64,000 nucleotides of DNA from DAISVY01 sp036826635 (GTDB lineage: Bacteria; Zixibacteria; MSB-5A5; GN15; FEB-12): positions 172,000-235,999 of the forward strand of contig DAISVY010000005.1 in assembly GCA_036826635.1 (NCBI GenBank). The letters run 5' to 3'. Shown piece by piece: positions 25,646 through 32,532 of the stretch. Numbering within the stretch: position 1 is the first letter of the stretch; every line of letters begins with the position of its first letter. A model generated the notes under the pieces. That model made no database searches and was not told the origin of the DNA. It saw nothing but the letters and a program-made list of their open reading frames with translations. Both the position numbers and the translations under genes were made by a program.

Positions 25646-28277
25646 AACCGCCGATATAAGAGAATCGTTTCTGACCTTCTTCCAGAAACATGATCACAAG
25701 CGCATGCCGTCGTCACCGGTAATTCCGTTTGATGACCCTACTATTTTGTTCACCAATGCCGGGATGAACCAGTTCAAAGACGTGTTCACCGGCAAGCGCA
25801 AGGCCGAGTATCCGCGGGCCACCACGGTGCAGAAATGTATCCGGGCCGGCGGCAAACACAATGATCTGGACAATGTCGGTTTCACGGCGCGCCACCATAC
25901 GTTCTTCGAAATGCTCGGTAATTTTTCGTTCGGGGACTATTTCAAGCAGGCCGCTATCGAATATGCCTGGGAATGGGTCACGCGGGAGATGGGGTTGCCG
26001 ACCGACCGTCTGTACGCGACGGTTTACGAGACCGACGACGAAGCCTTTGAGCTTTGGGGGAAAATCGCCCCGGAGTTGAAGAACGGCCGGGTGCGGCGAT
26101 TCGGCAAGAAGGACAACTATTGGTCAATGGGGCAGGTGGGGCCTTGCGGCCCGTGCTCGGAGATTCATTTCGACCGGGGTGAGAAATTCGGAACCGGGCC
26201 ACAGGATGTGCTCAACGGTGAGACCGACCGTTTCATGGAGATATGGAATCTCGTTTTCATGCAGGATGAAGTCACGCCCCGGGGAGAACGAATTCCTCTG
26301 CCCAATCCGTCCGTCGATACCGGTGCCGGACTGGAGCGAATAGCGTCGATACTTCAGAATTGTGAATCGAATTACGGTATCGATCTGTTTCAGGGCATCA
26401 TTGCCGCCGTCTCCGAACTTACGGGGGCGAAATATGCCGATCATGTCGTTTCTCACCACGTGATCGCCGACCACATTCGGGCGCTTACTTTTTCCATCGC
26501 CGACGGAGCCGGTATTTCCAACGAAGGCCGAGGCTACGTGTTGCGGCGCATTCTCCGGAGAGCCGCTCGTCATGGTCGTGAACTGGGCGCAAGCGAACCG
26601 TTCATGTATAAGCTGGTCCCGGTGGTGGTGGCGCAAATGGGCCAAACGTACCCGGAGATAGGTCAGAAAGCCGAGCATATCCAAAACGTGATCAGGGCCG
26701 AAGAAGAGTCGTTCGGTCGCACGCTCGAAACCGGTCTGGAATTGTTCAGCAATATCGCCAAACGAGTCCGTGCTTCGGGACAGACGGTTGTGCCCGGTGA
26801 GGAAGTGTTCAGGCTGTACGACACGTATGGTTTCCCTTACGATCTGACCGAGATAATCGCCGCCGAACAAAAGCTGAGCCTGGACCACGACGGATTCGAG
26901 GCGGCTATGGAGAAGCAGAAAGAGCTTTCCCGTGCAGCCTCGACTTTTTCCACCAACGAACAGGAGAACGTCAGACAAGCCGTGGGCAGGCTGGAAACGG
27001 CCGGTCTGAGCGCACAGCCGACGACACGGTTCGTGCGCGAAGCGCTTAAGGTGGAGGCCACGCTGCTGTTGAGCGATGCGGTTGCTTCTCCGGAGATTGC
27101 GGTGGTGCTCGATCGTACACCTTTCTACGTCGAGGCGGGTGGACAGAGCGGCGACACCGGCCTGATATACAATCGGACGTTCACGATGGAAGTCTCGTCG
27201 GTGGTCAATCATCTGGATTATTACGTTCACTTCGGCAAGCTGACACACGGCACGGCGAAGGATTTGGAAATATCCCCCGAGGTAACGGCCGAGGTGCATA
27301 TCGAACGGCGCTGGGATATCATGCGCAATCATACCGCCACGCATCTGGCCCATGCCGCCCTGCGACGAGTGCTGGGGGATCATGTCAAGCAGTCCGGGTC
27401 ATACGTGGGACCGGACCGGTTGCGTTTCGATTTTTCACATCATCAGCCGATGACGGCCGAGGAAATCAGCGAGGTGGAAAGAATAGTCAACGCCGAGATT
27501 CTCAAGGCCAGTCCCGTGAACACTCGGGAGATGGAGGCCGAGGCCGCAAAAGCCACCGGAGCCATGGCCCTGTTCGGTGAAAAGTACGGTGCGCGGGTGC
27601 GGGTGGTGTCGGTCGATGATTTCTCCATGGAGCTGTGCGGCGGTACGCACGTGGCCAACGTGGCGCAAATAGGGCCGTTCTTCATTACGCTGGAAACCGG
27701 GGTAGCGTCGGGGATTCGACGGTTGGAAGCCGTGACCGGTCGGGCGGCGCAGGCGCTGATGCTGGAGCAAAAAAAGTTCCGTCTTGATGTCAGCAAGCTG
27801 GTCGGTCGACCCGAAGCCGAGGCCTTGAAAGGCGTGGAGCAATTAAAAGAGAACAACAACGCCCTTCAAAAGGAACTCAAAAAAGTCCGTACCGATCTGG
27901 TGGCCGGCAAGGGACAAGCGGTTGGGGAAGAGGTGAAGATCGGTTCGCTGACTCTGTGGTATCACGATTTCGGTGAGACTGATCGGGATACAATGGCGGC
28001 CTGGGCGGACAGCAAGAAAGAGCAGGTCGGCCCGGTTGTGGTACTCGCTCGCGGTTTGGCCAACGGTAAACCGGCGGTTATGATTGCCGCCAGCAGCAAA
28101 GCGATCAAAGAGCATAAAGTGCATGCCGGGAATCTGGCGAAAACGCTTTTGAGCCGGTTCGGCGGCCGCGGTGGAGGCAAACCCAATTTTGCGCAGGGTG
28201 GGGTTGCCGAGAGTGCGGATTTTGAGGCTGTGGTCAGGGAGTTGACCGGGTTGCTCAGGGAGAATGCGGGAGACTGA
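25641..28277 (+). CDS. alaS: Alanyl-tRNA synthetase
   Basis: The protein has about 878 residues. Class II catalytic motifs (PSSPVIPFDDPTILFTNAGM; DTGAGLERIASI), the editing site HTATHLAHAALR and CGGTHVANVAQIG, and the C-terminal DHHA1 region (GGRGGGKPNFAQGG) are all present. Homology begins exactly at KTADIRESFLTFFQKHDH. The only starts are TTG at 25602, inside recX with no ribosome site, or ATT at 25641, placed eight bases after AAGAGGA. I choose ATT, a rare start known from infC, because it gives the family N-terminus. The gene heads a tight series ending with the O-antigen-ligase-like gene. Confidence 0.93.
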   Translation: MKTADIRESFLTFFQKHDHKRMPSSPVIPFDDPTILFTNAGMNQFKDVFTGKRKAEYPRATTVQKCIRAGGKHNDLDNVGFTARHHTFFEMLGNFSFGDYFKQAAIEYAWEWVTREMGLPTDRLYATVYETDDEAFELWGKIAPELKNGRVRRFGKKDNYWSMGQVGPCGPCSEIHFDRGEKFGTGPQDVLNGETDRFMEIWNLVFMQDEVTPRGERIPLPNPSVDTGAGLERIASILQNCESNYGIDLFQGIIAAVSELTGAKYADHVVSHHVIADHIRALTFSIADGAGISNEGRGYVLRRILRRAARHGRELGASEPFMYKLVPVVVAQMGQTYPEIGQKAEHIQNVIRAEEESFGRTLETGLELFSNIAKRVRASGQTVVPGEEVFRLYDTYGFPYDLTEIIAAEQKLSLDHDGFEAAMEKQKELSRAASTFSTNEQENVRQAVGRLETAGLSAQPTTRFVREALKVEATLLLSDAVASPEIAVVLDRTPFYVEAGGQSGDTGLIYNRTFTMEVSSVVNHLDYYVHFGKLTHGTAKDLEISPEVTAEVHIERRWDIMRNHTATHLAHAALRRVLGDHVKQSGSYVGPDRLRFDFSHHQPMTAEEISEVERIVNAEILKASPVNTREMEAEAAKATGAMALFGEKYGARVRVVSVDDFSMELCGGTHVANVAQIGPFFITLETGVASGIRRLEAVTGRAAQALMLEQKKFRLDVSKLVGRPEAEALKGVEQLKENNNALQKELKKVRTDLVAGKGQAVGEEVKIGSLTLWYHDFGETDRDTMAAWADSKKEQVGPVVVLARGLANGKPAVMIAASSKAIKEHKVHAGNLAKTLLSRFGGRGGGKPNFAQGGVAESADFEAVVRELTGLLRENAGD

Positions 28278-28280
28278 TTC

Positions 28281-29042
28281 ATGGATACCGTTTATCAGCG
28301 ACTGCTTGAGGCCAGGAATCGACGGGGCGGTGGTTTTCTGTTGCTGATCGATCCCGACCGCACGCCGCAGACCGACTATCTGTATCTGGCCGAGGCGGCG
28401 GCCGAGAGTGGGGTCGATGCCGTGCTGGTGGGAACGTCGTTTCTCATGGCGGGGCATTTCTCCTCGGCTGTACGTGCGATCAAGGGTGTTACGAATGTTC
28501 CGGTAATCATTTTTCCCGGTTCGTTTACGCAGATCACCGATCAGGCCGACGCCATTTTGTATACGTCGCTGATTTCGGGACGAAACCCGCAGTATCTTAT
28601 CGAAGAACAGGTCAAAGGTGCGCCGTTCATAAAGCTGGCCGGTCTGGAAGCTATCCCTACCGGATACATGCTCGTGGAATCCGGGCCGCTTACGTCGGTG
28701 CAGTTTATCTCCGGCTCGTTGCCGATGCCGCGAAGCAAACCGGATATTGCCTGTGCGCATGCTCTGGCGGCGCAATATCTGGGTATGAAGCTGGCTTATC
28801 TTGAGGCCGGATCGGGCGCTCAGGAGGCGGTGCCGGTGGAGATGGTAGAAGCGGTTACGGCGACGGTTGATATTCCTGTTCTGGTCGGCGGCGGTCTGCA
28901 CCGTCCGGAAGACTGTGCCCGACGGGTGGCGGCCGGAGCATCGTTTATCGTCATGGGGACACGTCTGGAAAAAGATCGTCGTTTGAGTTACCTTCGCGAA
29001 CTCACCGCGGCCTCGCATCCGGGAGAACCGATCAACGTATGA
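28281..29042 (+). CDS. Geranylgeranylglyceryl phosphate synthase-type enzyme (GGGPS/PcrB family)
   Basis: The protein has 253 residues in a TIM-barrel. LLLIDPDRTPQ binds the metal/glycerol phosphate; the glycerol-phosphate pocket motifs are KLAGLEAIPTGYMLVE, YLEAGSGA, VLVGGGL and GASFIVMGTRLE. The enzyme makes the first ether bond between sn-glycerol-1-phosphate and a polyprenyl diphosphate. The AIPTGYMLVESG segment suits the group II enzymes found in archaea and some FCB bacteria. No glycerol-1-phosphate dehydrogenase or further ether-lipid gene is visible here. It lies three bases after alaS and overlaps gmhA by ATGA. Confidence 0.88.
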   Translation: MDTVYQRLLEARNRRGGGFLLLIDPDRTPQTDYLYLAEAAAESGVDAVLVGTSFLMAGHFSSAVRAIKGVTNVPVIIFPGSFTQITDQADAILYTSLISGRNPQYLIEEQVKGAPFIKLAGLEAIPTGYMLVESGPLTSVQFISGSLPMPRSKPDIACAHALAAQYLGMKLAYLEAGSGAQEAVPVEMVEAVTATVDIPVLVGGGLHRPEDCARRVAAGASFIVMGTRLEKDRRLSYLRELTAASHPGEPINV

Positions 29043-29629
29043 CACAACAAGAGAAACTTCTGGAACTGGTAACTCTGGCCGAGAAAACCAGCACGTTGCG
29101 CAAGGCCGTTATCGAGCAACTCGGCAATCAGGTTATTGAGATTGCGGATTTAATTTCGGGCGTGTTCGGTTCGGGCGGCAAACTGCTCATTGCGGGCAAC
29201 GGCGGATCGGCTTCAATGGCTTCGCATTTTGCCACCGAACTTATCGTTCGTCTGACCGCCGACCGCAATCGTCAGTCTCTGCCGGCTGTTGCTCTGGCGG
29301 CCGATCCTTCGATTATAACCGCCTGTGGTAACGACTACGGTTTCGAAAATATCTTCGCCCGGCAGGTGGAAGGGCTGGGCAATCGCGGCGATATGCTGAT
29401 TCTTTTGTCCACCTCCGGTAATTCCAATAATCTGCTTCGGGCCGCTTCGACCGCATGTCAGAAGCAACTTATTCGTGTGGCATTGCTGGGTGGTACCGGC
29501 GGCCAACTGGCCAAGCAGGTCGAGCGATCTCTGATTATCCCGCATACTTCGACTCAGCGCGTTCAGGAGGAACACCTTTTTCTGATTCATGTGCTGGTCG
29601 AACTGGTCGAGCGGGATCTGTTTGCATGA
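29039..29629 (+). CDS. gmhA: Sedoheptulose-7-phosphate isomerase
   Basis: The protein has 196 residues and a SIS fold. LLIAGNGGSASMASHFATEL and MLILLSTSGNSNNLLRAAST are the sugar-phosphate-binding loops, and QRVQEEHLFLIHVLVELVE holds the C-terminal Glu and His residues typical of GmhA. It converts sedoheptulose-7-phosphate to D-glycero-D-manno-heptose-7-phosphate for LPS inner core or S-layer glycans. Its neighbour, an O-antigen-ligase-like protein with an ATGA overlap, agrees with a cell-surface polysaccharide role. Confidence 0.9.
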   Translation: MTQQEKLLELVTLAEKTSTLRKAVIEQLGNQVIEIADLISGVFGSGGKLLIAGNGGSASMASHFATELIVRLTADRNRQSLPAVALAADPSIITACGNDYGFENIFARQVEGLGNRGDMLILLSTSGNSNNLLRAASTACQKQLIRVALLGGTGGQLAKQVERSLIIPHTSTQRVQEEHLFLIHVLVELVERDLFA

Positions 29630-30894
29630 ATCCCGCAACCGACAAGTTGTCGCACGTCCTTTTTTGGTTGTTTGGCATCTTTGTCTTCAGCTCCGCTTTT
29701 TCCATTACCCTTTCGCAGACCGCACTGGAAGCGGCGGTGGTTGTTTTCGTTGTCATTGTCTTGAGAAGTAAAGACGGACTGTTTATCCGGCCGCTTCGCG
29801 GTTTCTATCTGGCCGTGGCGGTGTATTTGGGCTGGCTTATTATTTCGGCTCTGGCCGGGCCGGATTTTCTGCGTTCAATTTTCATGGCCCGTGAGGAATG
29901 GCTCTTCCTTGCGATTCCGGTCGGTGTCTTCCTGATGCGTGAGAAACGCTATACGGAACTGCTGCTGAGTTTTCTTGCCGCGGGTGTTTTGGTTGTCCTT
30001 CTGTGGAGCTTGTTTGCCCTTGCGGCGCGGGTATGGTGGGCTTGGCCGATAGGGCGGATCATGATCTCCGACGGTTTGTTTCGGGTCATGGGCAATTTCT
30101 CGCACGCGCTGACTTACGGTAACTATTGTGCTACGGCGGCTTTATTCCTTCTGGGGTACGGCCTGGTCGGGGGAGAGACACATTATCGTTGGAGCCGGTG
30201 GTTGATTCCGCTTGGCGGTCTGGCGGCGGTGATCGGGACCATGCTTGCCAACAGTCGGGGTCCGGCGGCGGCTCTTTTTGTCGGTTTGATTTTGCTTCTG
30301 TTCTTTCTGCGTGGCAAACGGCGCTGGCTGGTGGCGGGACTCCTGGTCGGTATGGTTGTGTTGATCGGATCGGTTGGCGAGATGACCGAGAGGTTCACGA
30401 TTCACCACGACCGTACGGGGCTGGAGAGACATCTGGGGACATACTGGCAAGGCAGCCGATTGTTCATATGGAAGAACACAGTGCGAATTATCGGCGAACA
30501 TCCGGTGTTCGGCGTGGGGCCGGGGAATTTTCAGGAGGCCTATCGCGAGATCGGGGGAGAGGGGTTGAATCCGTTGCATTGTTATGGTCACGCGCACAAT
30601 GATTTTCTGAATGTAGGGGCGCAGATGGGTATTCCCGGGGGGGTGGCTTTCGGTTTGCTTTGGCTTTGTGCACTGTTGTATTTTTGGCGAGCTTTCAAAC
30701 GGGCCGGGCCGGGGTCGATACAGCGGCGGTTGGCGGTGGCGGCGTTGTTGGGTTCGCTCGTGTTTTTGGGGACATCGTTGACCGAGGCGACTTTTGCCGA
30801 TGAGGAAGTCAGGGCTTTGTTGATGTTTGTCTGGGCGGCCGGGCTTGGTTCGTCGTATAAAAGCGGGCCGGGGCGGTCGGTCGAGCGGGTGTAG
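29626..30894 (+). CDS. O-antigen ligase family membrane protein
   Basis: The protein has 422 residues from the ATG at 29626, in an ATGA overlap with the gmhA stop; the longer frame to 29455 is inside gmhA and was rejected. It has about ten membrane segments and a periplasmic loop at residues 280-340 with IIGEHPVFGVGPGNFQEAYR and HCYGHAHNDFLNVGAQMGIP, the Wzy_C/WaaL pattern with its conserved His. Co-expression with gmhA suggests action on a heptose-containing surface glycan. Confidence 0.85.
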   Translation: MNPATDKLSHVLFWLFGIFVFSSAFSITLSQTALEAAVVVFVVIVLRSKDGLFIRPLRGFYLAVAVYLGWLIISALAGPDFLRSIFMAREEWLFLAIPVGVFLMREKRYTELLLSFLAAGVLVVLLWSLFALAARVWWAWPIGRIMISDGLFRVMGNFSHALTYGNYCATAALFLLGYGLVGGETHYRWSRWLIPLGGLAAVIGTMLANSRGPAAALFVGLILLLFFLRGKRRWLVAGLLVGMVVLIGSVGEMTERFTIHHDRTGLERHLGTYWQGSRLFIWKNTVRIIGEHPVFGVGPGNFQEAYREIGGEGLNPLHCYGHAHNDFLNVGAQMGIPGGVAFGLLWLCALLYFWRAFKRAGPGSIQRRLAVAALLGSLVFLGTSLTEATFADEEVRALLMFVWAAGLGSSYKSGPGRSVERV

Positions 30895-30942
30895 GCAATC
30901 CTTGACAGATGCTGCCCGGGTTGTATCTTTGACGGTAGGATT

Positions 30943-31206
30943 ATGGTAGTTAAGAAGACACAAGAGACAGTTTCGGAAGAAGCCGTCTGGCCGTTCGGGA
31001 AGAAGAATTACGTTTTGTTTGGGATCGCCCTGGTGGTGATCGTGCTCGGGTACATTTTCCTCGGTTGGGGAGATGATCCGAACGCCCCGATTACGCTGAC
31101 GGTGGCGCCGATTGTTCTGATAATCGGTTACGGTCTGATTCCGTTTGCCATTATGGTGCGGGGGCGCAAGGACGCGACTTCGCCGGAGCCGCCGGAATCT
31201 CAGTAG
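30943..31206 (+). CDS. DUF3098 family small membrane protein
   Basis: The protein has 87 residues. FGKKNYVLFGIALVVIVLGY and ITLTVAPIVLIIGYGLIPF are two membrane helices separated by a short GDDPNAP loop, the DUF3098 pattern common in Bacteroidetes-type genomes. Both ends are probably cytoplasmic. The function is unknown; it often sits near cell-division or envelope genes. A 48-base gap separates it from the ligase gene. Confidence 0.75.
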   Translation: MVVKKTQETVSEEAVWPFGKKNYVLFGIALVVIVLGYIFLGWGDDPNAPITLTVAPIVLIIGYGLIPFAIMVRGRKDATSPEPPESQ

Positions 31207-31408
31207 GCGAGCTTCGATTGTCGGGATTCTGACGGTAGGTTAGGTTACGCCGGTTGGGTTCTGCGGCCGTTTTTTGGGCTGGCGGGTTGATCGGTGTAAT
31301 TTTCTTGCGTATCCGGGATTGTTGAGTATATTGTTTGGCCGCTGGAGCGGGGACCGGCTTTTGTTACCCTGGTCGGGATCTTGTCTTTCGGCGTGGCAAG
31401 CAAAATCG

Positions 31409-31482
31409 GGGCGGTTAGCTCAGTTGGTTAGAGCACCTGCCTTACACGCAGGGGGTCACTGGTTCGAATCCAGTATCGCCCA
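31409..31482 (+). tRNA. tRNA-Val (anticodon TAC)
   Basis: 74 bases. The acceptor GGGCGGT pairs with ATCGCCC, with discriminator A. The D-arm contains AGCTCAGTTGGTTAGAGC; the anticodon stem CCTGC/GCAGG holds the loop CTTACAC; the T-arm has GGTTCGAATCC. CCA is not encoded. An overlapping short ORF is an artefact of the tRNA sequence. Confidence 0.96.
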
Positions 31483-31558
31483 TTTCTTATGGGCCCCTCG
31501 CGTTTGCAGATGAAGCTTCGCGGCTGTGGCTGTGGGGCTGGACATAGATTTAGTTGTC

Positions 31559-31632
31559 GGGGTTGTAGTTCAGTTGGTTAGAACGCCTGCCTGTCACGCA
31601 GGAGGCCGCGAGTTCGAGTCTCGTCAACCCCG
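31559..31632 (+). tRNA. tRNA-Asp (anticodon GTC)
   Basis: 74 bases. The acceptor GGGGTTG pairs with CAACCCC, with discriminator G. The anticodon loop CTGTCAC lies in a CCTGC/GCAGG stem; the T-arm has AGTTCGAGTCT. CCA is not encoded, and a T-run follows directly. The AT-richer accessory genes begin just downstream, so its 3' end is a possible insertion site. Confidence 0.96.
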
Positions 31633-31707
31633 CTTTTTATTGATTCGCTGCTCGCCAATGGCTTATGTGCCATCGGGTATATCTACCCAGATTATGTTCA
31701 CTATAAA

Positions 31708-31736
31708 TTGTCAAAATACGGTGAATTGTTTATAAT
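31708..31736 (+). promoter_or_regulatory. Strong sigma70 promoter of the three-gene SIR2-like island operon
   Basis: TTGTCA (31708-31713), a 17-base spacer and a perfect TATAAT (31731-31736). The transcript would start near 31743, giving a leader of about 34 bases before the GTG at 31777. Confidence 0.75.
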
Positions 31737-31776
31737 TTGTAAGTGAAACTGGGGATTGACCGATCGGAGGGGCTCA

Positions 31777-32529
31777 GTGCAAACTACGTGGTGGTCGCCA
31801 AAGACAGCGTGTCATCTGTTGAGACTATCCATTCTTCTTGTCTTCCTTTCTTTCGATTCGAGTGATGGTCAGAATCTTGAAATTTACGATACCAAGTATG
31901 GAATCAAGAATATCACTCCCAGCATCATCATAGACGAGAATAGCGTCACTGGGGACTATGACGTGTACTCGGTCAGCAAGTATGGGCTTAGAAATATCTC
32001 ACCCGACGCTGTAATTGAGAACAACGAGTACTTGGGTACTTGGAAAGTTTATCGAGTCAGCGACTATGGAGTGAAGGATTTCATGCCATCTATGGAAGCC
32101 GAAGAAAGTGAGTTTGAAGGGACCGTTCGCATCTACAATGTCAATGAGTTGGGATTAAAGGACATAGCACCGTCAGCTATCATCGAAAGATCCTCTTACT
32201 CCGATGAAATCAAAATCTATGATGTAAGTGAGTACGGAATCAAGAATATCTCCCCTTCTGAGGTAATCCGTAAACAAGGTGACCAGTACAACGTCTACAA
32301 TGTAAGTGAGTATGGCATTCCAGAAATCTCCCCGTCCCGCATTATTGAGGTCAAAGAGCAGCCTACGGTCTTTGGAATTGTGCTTCTACCTTCAATAAAG
32401 CAAATCAAATATGATCCTGCTAACACCAAGCTCAAAGCCATTCAGCGTTTCAAGGAGTTGCCCGATAGCCTGAGCGAGAAGGAAGAATGGCGATCCAGCA
32501 AGAAGAAGAAAGAGTCTGAGGGGGAGTGA
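31777..32529 (+). CDS. Exported protein with six YG-[IL]-K-N-I-S-P-S repeats
   Basis: The protein has 250 residues from the GTG at 31777, behind GGAGGGG; an in-frame TTG seven codons earlier has no ribosome site. A signal-like hydrophobic stretch (LLRLSILLVFLSF) precedes six tandem units of about 28-34 residues, each built as [IV]Y-x-V-[SN]-x-[YL]G-[ILV]-[KRP]-x-[IF]-[STAM]-P-[SD]. The last is followed by a basic, charged tail. The repeats suggest a beta-solenoid or a series of small beta-hairpins; I recognise no family. It is the first gene of the AT-richer operon, three bases before the zinc-ribbon membrane protein. Confidence 0.75.
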   Translation: MQTTWWSPKTACHLLRLSILLVFLSFDSSDGQNLEIYDTKYGIKNITPSIIIDENSVTGDYDVYSVSKYGLRNISPDAVIENNEYLGTWKVYRVSDYGVKDFMPSMEAEESEFEGTVRIYNVNELGLKDIAPSAIIERSSYSDEIKIYDVSEYGIKNISPSEVIRKQGDQYNVYNVSEYGIPEISPSRIIEVKEQPTVFGIVLLPSIKQIKYDPANTKLKAIQRFKELPDSLSEKEEWRSSKKKKESEGE

Positions 32530-32532
32530 CTT

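Noticed and set aside
26124..27383. Long minus-strand open frame (419 codons) antisense to alaS
   Set aside because: It lies wholly opposite the conserved AlaRS coding sequence, has no ribosome site and no family signature. It is a frame shadow of GC-rich coding DNA.
27843..29045. Minus-strand open frame (400 codons) antisense to alaS and the GGGPS gene
   Set aside because: It runs across two well-supported genes on the plus strand and has low-complexity composition.
31274..31513. 79-codon ORF over tRNA-Val
   Set aside because: It is read through a complete cloverleaf tRNA gene and has no ribosome site.
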